A stretch of DNA of 64,000 bases from an uncultured Cetobacterium sp. (GCA_934085975.1 CAKOHT010000005.1:33966-97965), one strand, 5' to 3'. Positions 20,229 to 29,495 are shown, counted from the first letter of the stretch. Made by a program: numbers and translations. Notes: generated by a model from the sequence alone, not told the origin.

Positions 20229-20577
20229 GGGGATGCAAAGGTTTCGACAGGGTTGTGAGGTTATAGGTAGCAGGCCAGATTGATCGCTGTGAGAGATCAA
20301 CTCATCGTTTAGATGGAAACAGAAATTACGCTTTAGCTGCATAATGTCAGCTCACCTCTGAACACTCTCTTCTGTAGGAGGGTTCAATCAAGGTGTCACT
20401 TAAAATACAGATTACCCTAGACAATTTCTCTAAGTTATAGGGGACATTTTAGAGGATAGCTTTAGTTAGCCCTGTTTGCGGGAGTAACTGTCGCGAATTC
20501 AAATAGCAGACTAAGCTTGTAGAAGCTTATGGCGCTTGCAATTTTGGACACGGGTTCGATTCCCGTCATCTCCACCA
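20229..20577 (+). ncRNA. ssrA: Transfer-messenger RNA (tmRNA)
   Basis: Rescues stalled ribosomes by trans-translation with SmpB. The 5' end GGGGATG pairs with CATCTCC at the 3' end to form a seven-pair acceptor stem (one G-U), followed by an encoded ACCA. The T-arm GGGTTCGATTCCC is at ~20552-20564. The tag frame reads GNRNYALAA then TAA at 20342-20344; the hydrophobic ALAA end is the usual protease signal. It may begin one codon earlier at GAT. Length ~349 nt, one-piece form. Own promoter and terminator. Confidence 0.97.
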
Positions 20578-20614
20578 ATGAAAATTTACTAACTGATAAT
20601 CGGTTTTGAAATTT

Positions 20615-20650
20615 AAATAGCAGTCTGTTTCTTGCAGACTGCTATTTTTA
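20615..20650 (+). terminator. Bidirectional terminator, tmRNA and rlmI
   Basis: Perfect stem AAATAGCAGTCTG / CAGACTGCTATTT with a 7-nt loop and a T run on the plus strand; the A run on the other side can serve the convergent rlmI gene. Confidence 0.9.
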
Positions 20651-20652
20651 CT

Positions 20653-21819
20653 TTAAATTATTCTTACTAAAAACCCTTTTAAATACTCAGTTTCAGGAAC
20701 TGCTACCGAGATTGGATGGCACGGACTTTGGTGCAATTGATTCACTATCACAGCTTTTACTCCGGCATCCTTAATAGCATATGCCAAAGCCATTCTTAAA
20801 TCTGTACTTGTGACAGCTCCACTACAACTATAAATCGAAAGTAAACCACCTTTTTTTGTGAGTCTTATCCCATTTAAAATTATATCTTTGTACGCTTTTA
20901 AAGCTTTATCTAAATCTCTTCTGTTAGGAGCTAATTTTGGCGGATCTAAGTTCACAATATCCCATTGACATTCCTCTTTTATTAACTCTCTTAAAACATT
21001 GAATATATTTCCCTTAATAAATTCAACATTTTTATAGTCGCTTAAATTTTTTCTGGCAACATTTAAAACATCTTCACTAGCATCTATTAGAGTCGACGAA
21101 TTTGCTCCATTTACCATAGCATGAAGTGAAAAACCTCCCGTATAGCTACACACATCTAAAAAATCTTTATCCTTCGATAGAGACCCCATCAAAAGTCTAC
21201 TCTCTCTTTGATCCGAGTAAAATCCTGTTTTTTGTCCTTTTAAGTCTATGGTGAACTTAGCATCCCCTTCAAAAATTTCAATCTCATCTGGAACTTCACC
21301 AAAAAGAACTCCTGAAATTTCAGGAAGACCTTCCAGTCTTCTTCCATCCCCCTCACTCTTCTCATATATTCCCTTCACTTTTGGAATCTCTTTTTTCAAA
21401 GCTTCAATTAAAAATCCTTTATCTTTTTCCATACCTAAAGTTGAAGCCTGAACCACTAAGTAATCTCCAAAACGATCCACTATAACTCCTGGTAGCAAAT
21501 CCGATTCACTATGGATTAATCTATAGCCATCACTATCAATATTTATCATTTTTCTTAAAGCATATGCTTCCCTTACTTTCTCAGAATACCAATTTAAATC
21601 TATTTTTTTATCAACATCTTTTTCCAACATACGTACCATAATTTTTGAATTTTTATTGTAATGACCATACCCAATAAACTCCTTCTTCCAATTGTACACC
21701 TCTACAACCGAACCTGCTTCCGGATTTCCTTCTATTTTTTCTACCGCTCCAGAATACATCCAAGGATGACCACTCTGCCACATTTTTTCTCTATCTTTTT
21801 TTATAAAGATTTTACTCAC
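20653..21819 (-). CDS. rlmI: Class I rRNA cytosine methyltransferase, RlmI-like
   Basis: 388 aa: N-terminal PUA domain (KMWQSGHPWMYSGAVEK), then an EEHEE linker and a Rossmann methyltransferase. Motifs include TGFYSDQRESR, DVCSYTGGFSLHA (SAM site) and NLDPPKLAP (DPPK catalytic motif). These match RlmI, which makes m5C1962 in 23S rRNA. GTG start (21817-21819) with AAGGA upstream. It converges with ssrA. Confidence 0.9.
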   Translation of the reverse strand: MSKIFIKKDREKMWQSGHPWMYSGAVEKIEGNPEAGSVVEVYNWKKEFIGYGHYNKNSKIMVRMLEKDVDKKIDLNWYSEKVREAYALRKMINIDSDGYRLIHSESDLLPGVIVDRFGDYLVVQASTLGMEKDKGFLIEALKKEIPKVKGIYEKSEGDGRRLEGLPEISGVLFGEVPDEIEIFEGDAKFTIDLKGQKTGFYSDQRESRLLMGSLSKDKDFLDVCSYTGGFSLHAMVNGANSSTLIDASEDVLNVARKNLSDYKNVEFIKGNIFNVLRELIKEECQWDIVNLDPPKLAPNRRDLDKALKAYKDIILNGIRLTKKGGLLSIYSCSGAVTSTDLRMALAYAIKDAGVKAVIVNQLHQSPCHPISVAVPETEYLKGFLVRII

Positions 21820-21895
21820 TTTTTCACGTCCTTTTAGTTTTTAAAAAAACTAATATATTATATTACATAATATAACTATATCTAAAAAAATACAA

Positions 21896-23290
21896 TTAAT
21901 TTTGTGAAAATAGAAGAGTGTCCCCCATCAAAAGAGTTACATCCCCTTTTGGAGTTATATAATTTTCTGCTCTTTTTATAGATACAATTAACATTCCTTT
22001 CGGTAATTCGAGTTCCTTAATTTTTTTGTTTATATATTCTGAGTTTTTGTCCAATATCATTTTCTTTAGAGCCAATTCCTCTAGTTCCTCTAGCTCTATA
22101 ACTCTATCGTCCTCTTTTTCATCCTCAAATAAATTCAATCTCTTACCTACATATTTTAAAGACATTCCCTGAAGAAGCACAGAAAATACAACAATATAAA
22201 AAGTCAAATTAAATATCTCTTGTGCATTAGATAAGCCCTCTGTTGCAGCCATCGTTGTAAAGATTATAGGAACAGCTCCTTTTAATCCGGCCCATGATAT
22301 AAAAAACTTCTCCTTGCAATTGAACTTAAATGGCCATAGCAAACTATAAACAACAACTATTCTCACCACTATTATCATAATTACAGCCAATAGGCTACCT
22401 ATAAATATATAGCCCAATAGTTGACTTGGAAAAACCAATAACCCCAGCATTACAAACATTCCTATTTGCATGAACCATGTTATCAATCTCATATTTCTAA
22501 GTGAGTTTAATTTGTAATTAAACTTCTTATTTCCAATCATTATTCCTGTAAAGTACACCGCTAAGAATCCATTTCCCTCTAAAATCGTCGCCAATCCAAA
22601 ACAAATGAAAAGTATCGCAATTAGATGTATAGTTAAAAACTCCTCTCTCACTATCTTTATATAATTAGCCAATGGAATAGCAATTACACCAAATATATAC
22701 CCTACAATTGCTCCCAAAATTAATTGTTTAAAAAGAAAAAATACTCCCATTAAAATTGGTGTACTCTCCCCAACCTTAAAAAATGACAATAAAAATAAAA
22801 TAAGAGCATATGCCATTGGGTCATTACTTCCCGATTCTATTTCAATTACTGTCTTTACATCTTTTTTTAACTTCATATCTCCTAAAATAGACATAACTGC
22901 TGCCGCATCTGTTGATGATACCATGGCACTGAATAGTAACGCTTCTTTAAGAGTAAAATTTGTTAAATAGTAAACTGCTACTCCTGATAAAGCTGCAGTT
23001 AGTAGAACCCCTAAGGTTGCCAAAATTCCACTGGGATATAGAGCTTTTTTTACATCCTCTTTATTCGTGTCCAATCCCCCTGTAAAAATTATAAACATTA
23101 GAGCTATCGTTCCCAAATTTTGAGTAATTACAGCATTATCAAAATATATTTTTCCTATACCTTCCGATCCTGCCAACATTCCAACTAGTAAAAACATTAT
23201 CAATAGAGGTATCTCAAATTTTTTAGATATTCTCATTGAAAATAAACTTAATAATATTATTATTCCAGCAATTAATATCTCTATTCCCAT
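21896..23290 (-). CDS. CPA1-family cation/proton antiporter with RCK_C domain
   Basis: 464 aa: about 12 membrane helices of a Na+/H+ or K+/H+ exchanger (NhaP2/CvrA type; STDAAAVMSIL and ESGSNDPMAY hold the conserved acidic pair), then a cytoplasmic linker (EEDRVIELEELEE-like) and a C-terminal TrkA-C module from about 400. The RCK_C domain suggests ligand control, perhaps by a nucleotide. K+ versus Na+ cannot be decided here. Follows a 58-aa membrane protein by 8 nt in the same operon. Confidence 0.92.
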   Translation of the reverse strand: MGIEILIAGIIILLSLFSMRISKKFEIPLLIMFLLVGMLAGSEGIGKIYFDNAVITQNLGTIALMFIIFTGGLDTNKEDVKKALYPSGILATLGVLLTAALSGVAVYYLTNFTLKEALLFSAMVSSTDAAAVMSILGDMKLKKDVKTVIEIESGSNDPMAYALILFLLSFFKVGESTPILMGVFFLFKQLILGAIVGYIFGVIAIPLANYIKIVREEFLTIHLIAILFICFGLATILEGNGFLAVYFTGIMIGNKKFNYKLNSLRNMRLITWFMQIGMFVMLGLLVFPSQLLGYIFIGSLLAVIMIIVVRIVVVYSLLWPFKFNCKEKFFISWAGLKGAVPIIFTTMAATEGLSNAQEIFNLTFYIVVFSVLLQGMSLKYVGKRLNLFEDEKEDDRVIELEELEELALKKMILDKNSEYINKKIKELELPKGMLIVSIKRAENYITPKGDVTLLMGDTLLFSQN

Positions 23291-23298
23291 ATATTCAC

Positions 23299-23475
23299 CT
23301 ACCCTGAAATACCGTATTTCACTATATGTTCTATCAATTTAAAACTAGTCACTCCTACTAATATTAAATATGATCCAATAAACATCAATAAAAATAATAC
23401 TTTAAAAACTTTATCAAAAAAGCTTTCCTTTTCTCTTAGAATCTCATTTTCTTCAGCTAATAATAGTTTTTTCAT
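23299..23475 (-). CDS. Small single-pass membrane protein
   Basis: 58 aa: charged N-terminus of ~25 residues (MKKLLLAEENEILREKE), one membrane helix (VFKVLFLLMFIGSYLILVGV) and a short tail. No family recognised. The ATG at 23473-23475 has GGAGG five bases upstream, a strong coding sign. It lies 8 nt upstream of the antiporter and could be a small accessory subunit; that is inference from position only. Confidence 0.65.
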   Translation of the reverse strand: MKKLLLAEENEILREKESFFDKVFKVLFLLMFIGSYLILVGVTSFKLIEHIVKYGISG

Positions 23476-23519
23476 TTTTTCCTCCAATTTTATTTTTATA
23501 TTTCTAAAAAAACTATTTT

Positions 23520-23897
23520 TTAAATTCTTAAAACTCTTTCTTTATATCTATTTAAAATTGTGCATATTAAATTATTTTTTTTTAAAAAGTAAAAAAATCG
23601 AACCTCAATTAAATTAATTCTAAAAATTGGAGAAAAATTAGAATTAATAAAATAGGTTGCAATATCATCCACACCAAAACTCTCATCATCTTTATCTCGA
23701 CCCGATGCTGTCACTACAACAATCTTTTTATTTGATACTTTCAGAAGTATATGTTTATCTTTTCTTTGATTTCTTAACTCTCTTATTTCAGAGCTTACAA
23801 AAGTATATAGGTGGGATCTATCTTTAAACTCCTCCCTAATACCTCCAACAATTGAAATAATAGAAAGAAGCAAAAATAGAACTAATCTTTTTCTCAT
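23520..23897 (-). CDS. Hypothetical secreted or membrane-anchored protein
   Basis: 125 aa with an N-terminal signal or anchor (MRKRLVLFLLLSIISIVGG) and a basic body. Not recognised. The ATG at 23895-23897 is chosen because AGAGG sits 8 nt upstream; the in-frame GTG at 23906 overlaps that site. It is the first gene after the promoter at 23971-23999 and 44 nt from the small membrane protein, so it probably heads the antiporter operon. Confidence 0.6.
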   Translation of the reverse strand: MRKRLVLFLLLSIISIVGGIREEFKDRSHLYTFVSSEIRELRNQRKDKHILLKVSNKKIVVVTASGRDKDDESFGVDDIATYFINSNFSPIFRINLIEVRFFYFLKKNNLICTILNRYKERVLRI

Positions 23898-23970
23898 CTT
23901 TTTCACCTCTTATTGTTTATTCTACAAGTTTAAATTTATTCTTTCTTTACACCTGTAAATTTAATTAAAT

Positions 23971-23999
23971 ATTATACATTTTTTTTGAATACTTTCCAA
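23971..23999 (-). promoter_or_regulatory. Promoter for the antiporter operon
   Basis: Minus strand: TTGGAA (23994-23999), 17-nt spacer, TATAAT (23971-23976), about 75 nt upstream of the first ATG. Confidence 0.7.
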
Positions 24000-24006
24000 G
24001 AAAAAA

Positions 24007-24040
24007 TAAAAACCATGCAATCGCATGGTTTGCATGGTTT
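24007..24040 (-). terminator. Terminator after the thioredoxin-like gene
   Basis: Minus strand: three copies of a CCATGC/GCATGG element give alternative stems (24011-24018 with 24023-24030, or with 24031-24040), then a T-rich run. Confidence 0.8.
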
Positions 24041-24045
24041 TCTTA

Positions 24046-24309
24046 TTAATGACCGCAGCTACATCCACATCCACCTGATGAATGTCCATTTTCATCAACG
24101 AATTTAGCAATTTGATCAAGCCCTGTAAATGTTTTTGTTCCACTACATTTCTCTACAATTAGACACGGTACAGACCTAATTCCATACATTGCCGCTAACT
24201 CTTGATTTTCTGTAGCATCTATAACCTCTACACCTTCAGTGTCCGCTAAAAGTTCCTTCGCCGGACCACAATATTGACAAGTCGGTGTTGTGAATAACAT
24301 AATTCTCAT
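24046..24309 (-). CDS. Glutaredoxin/thioredoxin-like protein with Cys-rich tail
   Basis: 87 aa. The thioredoxin-fold redox motif is CQYC (11-14) after LFTTPT, and the cis-Pro region is RSVPCLIVEKC. The last ten residues are Gly/Cys/His (GGCGCSCGH), a tail not normal for glutaredoxins that could bind metal or carry extra thiols. It has its own promoter and terminator, so it is a single-gene transcript. Substrate unknown. Confidence 0.85.
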   Translation of the reverse strand: MRIMLFTTPTCQYCGPAKELLADTEGVEVIDATENQELAAMYGIRSVPCLIVEKCSGTKTFTGLDQIAKFVDENGHSSGGCGCSCGH

Positions 24310-24349
24310 TTTTTATACCTCCATTTATACTCTTTCTGTATATATTGAT

Positions 24350-24378
24350 ATCATATAAAACTTTAGTGTAAAAGTCAA
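24350..24378 (-). promoter_or_regulatory. Promoter for the thioredoxin-like gene
   Basis: Minus strand: TTGACT (24373-24378), 17-nt spacer, TATGAT (24350-24355); TSS about 35 nt before the ATG. Confidence 0.8.
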
Positions 24379-24409
24379 TAATTTTTAAAATATTTTAATC
24401 ATTTTTCTC

Positions 24410-26449
24410 CTATTCACTAGATTTTCCTCTGTAATACTCTTGATAATTAAATCTTGGTGTTGTTTTCTTCAACTTTTGACCCACTAAAGAATAGCCACCA
24501 GTTTTATTTTGAACTCTTAACTTAACATTATCTTTTAAAATATCCTTTATAAGTTGGATAATTTTTTTTCTATCCTCTTTATGTTCTAAAGGAAACATTG
24601 CTTCTACTCTTCCATCTAAATTTCTTCTCATACAGTCTGCACTTCCAAGATAAAGCTCTTCATCTCCGTTGTTTTCAAAATAATATATTCTATCATGTTC
24701 TAAAAATCTTCCAACTAAACTATAAACTTTTATATTTTCACTAAGACCTGCTATTCCACTTTTTAAGCAACAAGCTCCTCGAACGATTAAAGTGATATCA
24801 ACACCAGCTTTAGAGGCATCATAAAGCTTCTCTATCACCCCTTGATCTGTCAACCCATTTACTTTAATAACTATCTTCCCTACTCCACCTTTTAAAACGT
24901 TATCTATCTCTCTATCGATAAATCTATATAGCGTATCTCTTAAATGTGTAGGTGCAACTATCAATTTTTTCCAGTCATCTATCTTAGAAAATCCTGTTAA
25001 TTTATTAAAAAGATAACTCGCATCTATCCCCATCTCTTCATCTTTTGTAAAAAATGAGTAATCTACATATAATTTAGCTGTCGAATCATTATAATTTCCT
25101 GTTCCTAAATGTATGTATCTCTTTATTCCATCCTCCTCTTTTCTGATTATTAATAGACATTTAGCGTGGGTTTTTAATCCACTTAATCCATATATTACAT
25201 GACATCCAGCTTCTTCCAACTCTCTTGCCCATCTCACATTTTTTTCCTCATCAAATCTAGCTTTCAACTCCACCAGCACTGTTACCTGTTTTCCATTTTC
25301 AGCGGCCTTTTTCAAATATTTTATTATTGGGGAATCTCCACTCACCCTATAAAGCGTTTGTTTTATAGCTAAAACTTTTGGGTCTTGAGCTGAAGTTTTC
25401 ACTAAATCTACAACATGATCAAAACTTTCAAAAGGGTGCCTAAGCAAAATATTTCTTTTGGCTAAAACCTTAAATATATTTTCTCCAGCCAACTCTTTAT
25501 AATATATTGGAATATTTTTCTCAAACTTCAGTTCATCTGCCGCATCAACATCTATCATACCCCACAAAAATGTCAAATCCAAGGGACCTAAAACTGGATA
25601 AAAATTCTCCTCTTCTAACTCTATTTGATTTTTTAAAAATTCTAAGCTTTTATCTGAAACTCCTCGAACATACTCAACTCTAACTGGATTTCCCCACTTT
25701 CTGTTCTTCACTTCTTTTTCAATTTCAACCAACAAATCTTCTGCTCCACTATTTTCATCTATCCCCAAATCCTCATCTCTTGTTATCCTAAAGTATCCTA
25801 TATCTATTATCTCATAACCATTAAATAATTTATTTAAATTATTCTTTATTACCTCTTCCAATAGAATGAAATTATTTCCACCCGGCAGTTTAATCAATCT
25901 ATTTACTACCCTTGGAATTTCTACTATAGCAAAGGATATACCATCCTTCTCTTTCACATTTAAAATTAAGTTTATAGCTCCACTATTTAGATGGGGGAAA
26001 GGTCTGAAAGTGTCTATTGCCATTGGTGTCAATATTGGGAACAAAGTTTCATTATAATAATTTTCTATAAAACGTAGCTCTTTTCCTGCTAACTCCTCAT
26101 ATGTTTTTATAAAAATATTTCCTTCGCTTTTTATCTTCTCCATAGTTGTATTATAAAGCTTGTATTGTTTATCTATAACTTTTGTGACATCTCTTCTTAT
26201 CATATTGAGTTGCTCTTTTGGGAGTAATCCCGCTATATCTCTCAGTTCTAAGTTCGATTCCTCTTGAGCTTTTAAGCCAGCAACTCTCACTTTAAAAAAT
26301 TCGTCAAAATTTGAACTTACAATCGCTAAAAATTTTATTTTTTCTAAAAGTGGATTATCATTTGTTTCAACCTCAGCTAACACTCTTTTATTAAATTCTA
26401 TCCAACTTATTTCGCGATTATAAAAATCTTTTCCAATATAGGTACTCAT
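24410..26449 (-). CDS. ppk1: Polyphosphate kinase 1
   Basis: Reversibly polymerises the gamma-phosphate of ATP into polyphosphate. 679 aa, full four-domain length. The autophosphorylated His is in YIHLGTGNYND, the second active-site His in FLEHDRIYYF; HPFESFDHVVDL and ELKARFDEEKNVRWA are also classic. The ATG overlaps the stop of the upstream HD protein by 4 nt, so the two are coupled. Last gene of the polyphosphate cluster; no clear terminator follows before the next promoter. Confidence 0.97.
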   Translation of the reverse strand: MSTYIGKDFYNREISWIEFNKRVLAEVETNDNPLLEKIKFLAIVSSNFDEFFKVRVAGLKAQEESNLELRDIAGLLPKEQLNMIRRDVTKVIDKQYKLYNTTMEKIKSEGNIFIKTYEELAGKELRFIENYYNETLFPILTPMAIDTFRPFPHLNSGAINLILNVKEKDGISFAIVEIPRVVNRLIKLPGGNNFILLEEVIKNNLNKLFNGYEIIDIGYFRITRDEDLGIDENSGAEDLLVEIEKEVKNRKWGNPVRVEYVRGVSDKSLEFLKNQIELEEENFYPVLGPLDLTFLWGMIDVDAADELKFEKNIPIYYKELAGENIFKVLAKRNILLRHPFESFDHVVDLVKTSAQDPKVLAIKQTLYRVSGDSPIIKYLKKAAENGKQVTVLVELKARFDEEKNVRWARELEEAGCHVIYGLSGLKTHAKCLLIIRKEEDGIKRYIHLGTGNYNDSTAKLYVDYSFFTKDEEMGIDASYLFNKLTGFSKIDDWKKLIVAPTHLRDTLYRFIDREIDNVLKGGVGKIVIKVNGLTDQGVIEKLYDASKAGVDITLIVRGACCLKSGIAGLSENIKVYSLVGRFLEHDRIYYFENNGDEELYLGSADCMRRNLDGRVEAMFPLEHKEDRKKIIQLIKDILKDNVKLRVQNKTGGYSLVGQKLKKTTPRFNYQEYYRGKSSE

Positions 26450-27972
26450 TCCCCAAACCTCCTACTTATTTTAAGTTCTATATCCAAATCAAAAAGATAT
26501 TTGAATAGTTTTGATTGCTTTTCAAAACTACTTTTCTCCATATAAAAATCCTCATTCGTATCCATCTCTATTATTAGATTGTTTTTATTAAGAGTTATTT
26601 TTTCATTTTGTAGCCGTCTTTTTTTCCCTCTATCTAAAGAGGTTGCTATTTTAATAATCGCTATAATTTTCAATAATTTTATTAATTCTTCACCTTTGAA
26701 ACCATAGTTATAAAGTGATTCTAATTTTGCATTTGACGTATGAGCTCTAACTATAAATCCAATTTTTTCAATCATCTCTCTATTCAATCCAAATATTGTT
26801 GTATTCTCAAGTATATATGCCGAGTGTTTACTGTGATCTTCAAAATCTATTGCTTTCCCTATATCATGCAAATAGGCTGCAACTGTAAAATATTTATAAT
26901 CTTTTGATCCCAAAGAGTGATAATCTTTTAAATTATCCAATAGTTTCGTTCCTATTTTTTTTACAAACTCTGAATGCTCTCTATCAAAATCAAACTTTTC
27001 GCCCAAATCTATCACTGAATCCAAGGTTATTTTCCACAGTGTTTCTTCAAAACAATGTCTTATATCTGGATTAAACTTTTCTAAAGCACATAAATCCTTT
27101 ATATTAAAATCCAAAAACTTTATCTCTTTTATTCCAAAATAATCAGCAAAACTTATAACCAAACATAAAGATATAACCATCAATTTCGCTATGGGAACAC
27201 TGCATTTATATTTTGTAGAAATCTCATTATACGAGTGTTCCTGTAAGATTTTTAATTTTTCTTTCAACTCATTTAATGTTATCCCTTTTAAGTTTTTTTT
27301 CTCAAACAGTAATTTTAAAAGTTTTTCTTCCAACTCACCTTCTAAAATCAATTTTTTTATAATTTTTCTTCCTACGTCTCTTCTTATGAACTCAACATAG
27401 CTCTCCATATAATCACAAATAAAATCAAAAGCTTTTTTGGAGTTAATATTGTTCTCCTCAAGTATTGAGTATAACTTTTCCGTACCCAAATTTATATGTT
27501 CATTTATACACAGTTCTCCTTTATAAAAAAGATATACTCCAGAACTAAAAGATTTTAAATTAAAGAATAATCGGCTCTCTTTTTTAGAAAAAATCTCTTT
27601 CTCCAAATAGATTAATTTTTTTATAGAATAGTATGTTTTTTCACTTAAGTCTATATTTTCCAGCGGTAGATTTACCTTTAGTTTTATTTGATCCAAAATC
27701 ATTGGAAAATTTGTTATCGTTTTAAAAAATTCACTGAACATAATTTTCTTTTCTATAACTCCGTAATCTCTAGATAAATTATCCATTTTTTTTAATATTT
27801 CACACAATTTTCTCATTTTTTCTAAGGATATTTCATCCTTATCTTTAATCTCTTTTAAAAAATTTATATCCTCTGTCACTTTCTCTAAAATTTTATATCC
27901 ATCTTCTTTTTTTTCATATATTTTCATCTCTACAAAAGTCGAGTTAACCTCTATAACTGTGTAAGTTCCCAT
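26446..27972 (-). CDS. Ppx/GppA-like protein: degenerate phosphatase half, intact HD domain
   Basis: 508 aa, aligning along its length with the neighbouring Ppx but lacking its active site. The Ppx P-loop region is IEVNST (7-12) instead of DIGSNS; the GGSS/GGGST region reads FNLKSFSSG (~137-145); the GVGGT region is gone; NLGTEKL (161-167) still marks the alignment. The C-terminal HD domain is intact: H333, HD at 369-370, H383 and H411. So it is a likely HD hydrolase or regulator, not an exopolyphosphatase. Overlaps ppx by 22 nt and ppk1 by 4 nt. Function is inferred; no characterised homologue is known to me. Confidence 0.75.
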   Translation of the reverse strand: MGTYTVIEVNSTFVEMKIYEKKEDGYKILEKVTEDINFLKEIKDKDEISLEKMRKLCEILKKMDNLSRDYGVIEKKIMFSEFFKTITNFPMILDQIKLKVNLPLENIDLSEKTYYSIKKLIYLEKEIFSKKESRLFFNLKSFSSGVYLFYKGELCINEHINLGTEKLYSILEENNINSKKAFDFICDYMESYVEFIRRDVGRKIIKKLILEGELEEKLLKLLFEKKNLKGITLNELKEKLKILQEHSYNEISTKYKCSVPIAKLMVISLCLVISFADYFGIKEIKFLDFNIKDLCALEKFNPDIRHCFEETLWKITLDSVIDLGEKFDFDREHSEFVKKIGTKLLDNLKDYHSLGSKDYKYFTVAAYLHDIGKAIDFEDHSKHSAYILENTTIFGLNREMIEKIGFIVRAHTSNAKLESLYNYGFKGEELIKLLKIIAIIKIATSLDRGKKRRLQNEKITLNKNNLIIEMDTNEDFYMEKSSFEKQSKLFKYLFDLDIELKISRRFGE

Positions 27973-29495
27973 TTTTTCTCCACTCCTTTCATTTTAAATT
28001 TTAATTTTTTATCGAAAGTATTCACAAATTTCTTTTGAGAAATAAATAAATCAATAATTTTTAAATCTTCCTCATCCTTTTCTTTTATAAAAAATATAAT
28101 TTCATCCTCTGTAATCTCTATTTCAAAATTTTCTTCCTCTAAAAGCAAATCATCATAAAAGATATTAGTCATATTCAATATTTTAGAAAGCATCATCAAC
28201 TCGTCTATTTCACTCTCTTTAAACAGTTCCTTGTACTTTTCTAACCCCTTATATTTCTTATTTCCTCTAGCTATAATTAAAGCTGAAGACACAAGATCCT
28301 TTTGTTCAATACCTTTTATTCCTAAGTTTAATATCATATAAGCAGAGTGTAATGGGTAGTTTACAAAATTAATGCTCTTTCCTATATCATACAAATAAGT
28401 TACTATTTTTGTAATTTTTTCATTTAGCCCCTCAAATTTATACTCTTTATCCAATGATAAGCATATTTTTTTAAATATTTTACATTGTTTCTCTTTTATT
28501 TTTATATCGATATCTAGAACCTCTAAAATTTCCTTAAATCCATCTTCAAAAGGATTTTCTATAACTTTTCCACACTCACTTAGTCGCTCATATAAAACTC
28601 CCTCTCTAATTCCATAACCACTTATTAACAACTCTTCCAAATCAAAATATGTCAATACCTCTTCCACAGCTATTGCTGCTCCAATAAACACATCAGCTCT
28701 ATCTTTGGATAATCCCTGTACATCTTGTTTCTCCTTATAATCCTTCTCTTTTAAATAGTCAACGACCTCTTCTACACCTTTGATACTCACTCTATAATTA
28801 TGTAATAGTTCCAATGGATAATTATTCATATATAGGTTTACTCCCCCAATATTTCTAACCGTTCCTCCCACTCCTATAAGTGGCAATCCTTTTATCTTAT
28901 CTTTCCATTGAACTTTTCTAAATTGTTCTCGTATAAACTCTCTCAATATCTCTTCATCTTTTTTGCTCAGTTTATCTTTCAAATTAGCAATCTCTGATAG
29001 GGTTACTGCTCCAAAATTTAAACTTATACTCTCCAAAACTTCTCTATTTTCAAAATGCACTATTTCTAAACTTGATCCTCCTAAGTCAATTACAACTCCA
29101 TCTTTTATATCAAGCGTATTTATAGCTCCTTCAAATGAAAAATATGCCTCATCCTCTCCTTTAAATACAATTACCTCTATTCCAGTTGTCTCTAAAATCT
29201 CTTTCAATAAAACCTCTGCATTCACAGCAATTCTTAGTGCTGCTGTACCAAATGCTATAATCTCATCTACATTATTTTTTAAACACACCTTTTTAAATAG
29301 CTGTATTGTTCTTAAAGCTATCTTTATTTTCTCCTCTTTTAACTCTCTTTTTTCATTTATTCCCTCTCCTAATCTAACAGTTTCTTTTATATCCTCTATT
29401 GGAATAAATGATTTATTTGAAGTAATTTCATATATAACCATTCTAATGGAGTTGGACCCTATATCCATAACACAAATTCTTTTTCTTGAAGCCAT
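27951..29495 (-). CDS. ppx: Exopolyphosphatase / pppGpp phosphatase family
   Basis: 514 aa of the ASKHA fold. All catalytic motifs are present: DIGSNSIRM (11-19), FGTAALR (82-88), GEDEA (113-117), DLGGSSLE (137-144) and GVGGTVRN (208-215). It removes terminal phosphate from polyphosphate and possibly from pppGpp. The C-terminal HD-like domain has lost its ligands: YD at 369-370 in place of HD, and ARGNKK (409-414) where the partner has RAH. First gene of the ppx / HD protein / ppk1 cluster, divergent from lon. Confidence 0.93.
   Translation of the reverse strand: MASRKRICVMDIGSNSIRMVIYEITSNKSFIPIEDIKETVRLGEGINEKRELKEEKIKIALRTIQLFKKVCLKNNVDEIIAFGTAALRIAVNAEVLLKEILETTGIEVIVFKGEDEAYFSFEGAINTLDIKDGVVIDLGGSSLEIVHFENREVLESISLNFGAVTLSEIANLKDKLSKKDEEILREFIREQFRKVQWKDKIKGLPLIGVGGTVRNIGGVNLYMNNYPLELLHNYRVSIKGVEEVVDYLKEKDYKEKQDVQGLSKDRADVFIGAAIAVEEVLTYFDLEELLISGYGIREGVLYERLSECGKVIENPFEDGFKEILEVLDIDIKIKEKQCKIFKKICLSLDKEYKFEGLNEKITKIVTYLYDIGKSINFVNYPLHSAYMILNLGIKGIEQKDLVSSALIIARGNKKYKGLEKYKELFKESEIDELMMLSKILNMTNIFYDDLLLEEENFEIEITEDEIIFFIKEKDEEDLKIIDLFISQKKFVNTFDKKLKFKMKGVEKKWELTQL

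Noticed and set aside
20229..20577. A tRNA gene at the CCA-ending 3' part
   Set aside because: The tRNA-like half belongs to tmRNA; the matching 5' acceptor strand is 340 nt upstream.
23961..24143. A 60-codon minus-strand frame starting MEQKHLQGL
   Set aside because: It runs across the thioredoxin-like gene in another frame and through its terminator.
26446..27972. The HD protein as a decaying pseudogene
   Set aside because: The frame is intact over 508 codons, the HD ligands are conserved, and it is translationally coupled on both sides, so selection for function is more likely.
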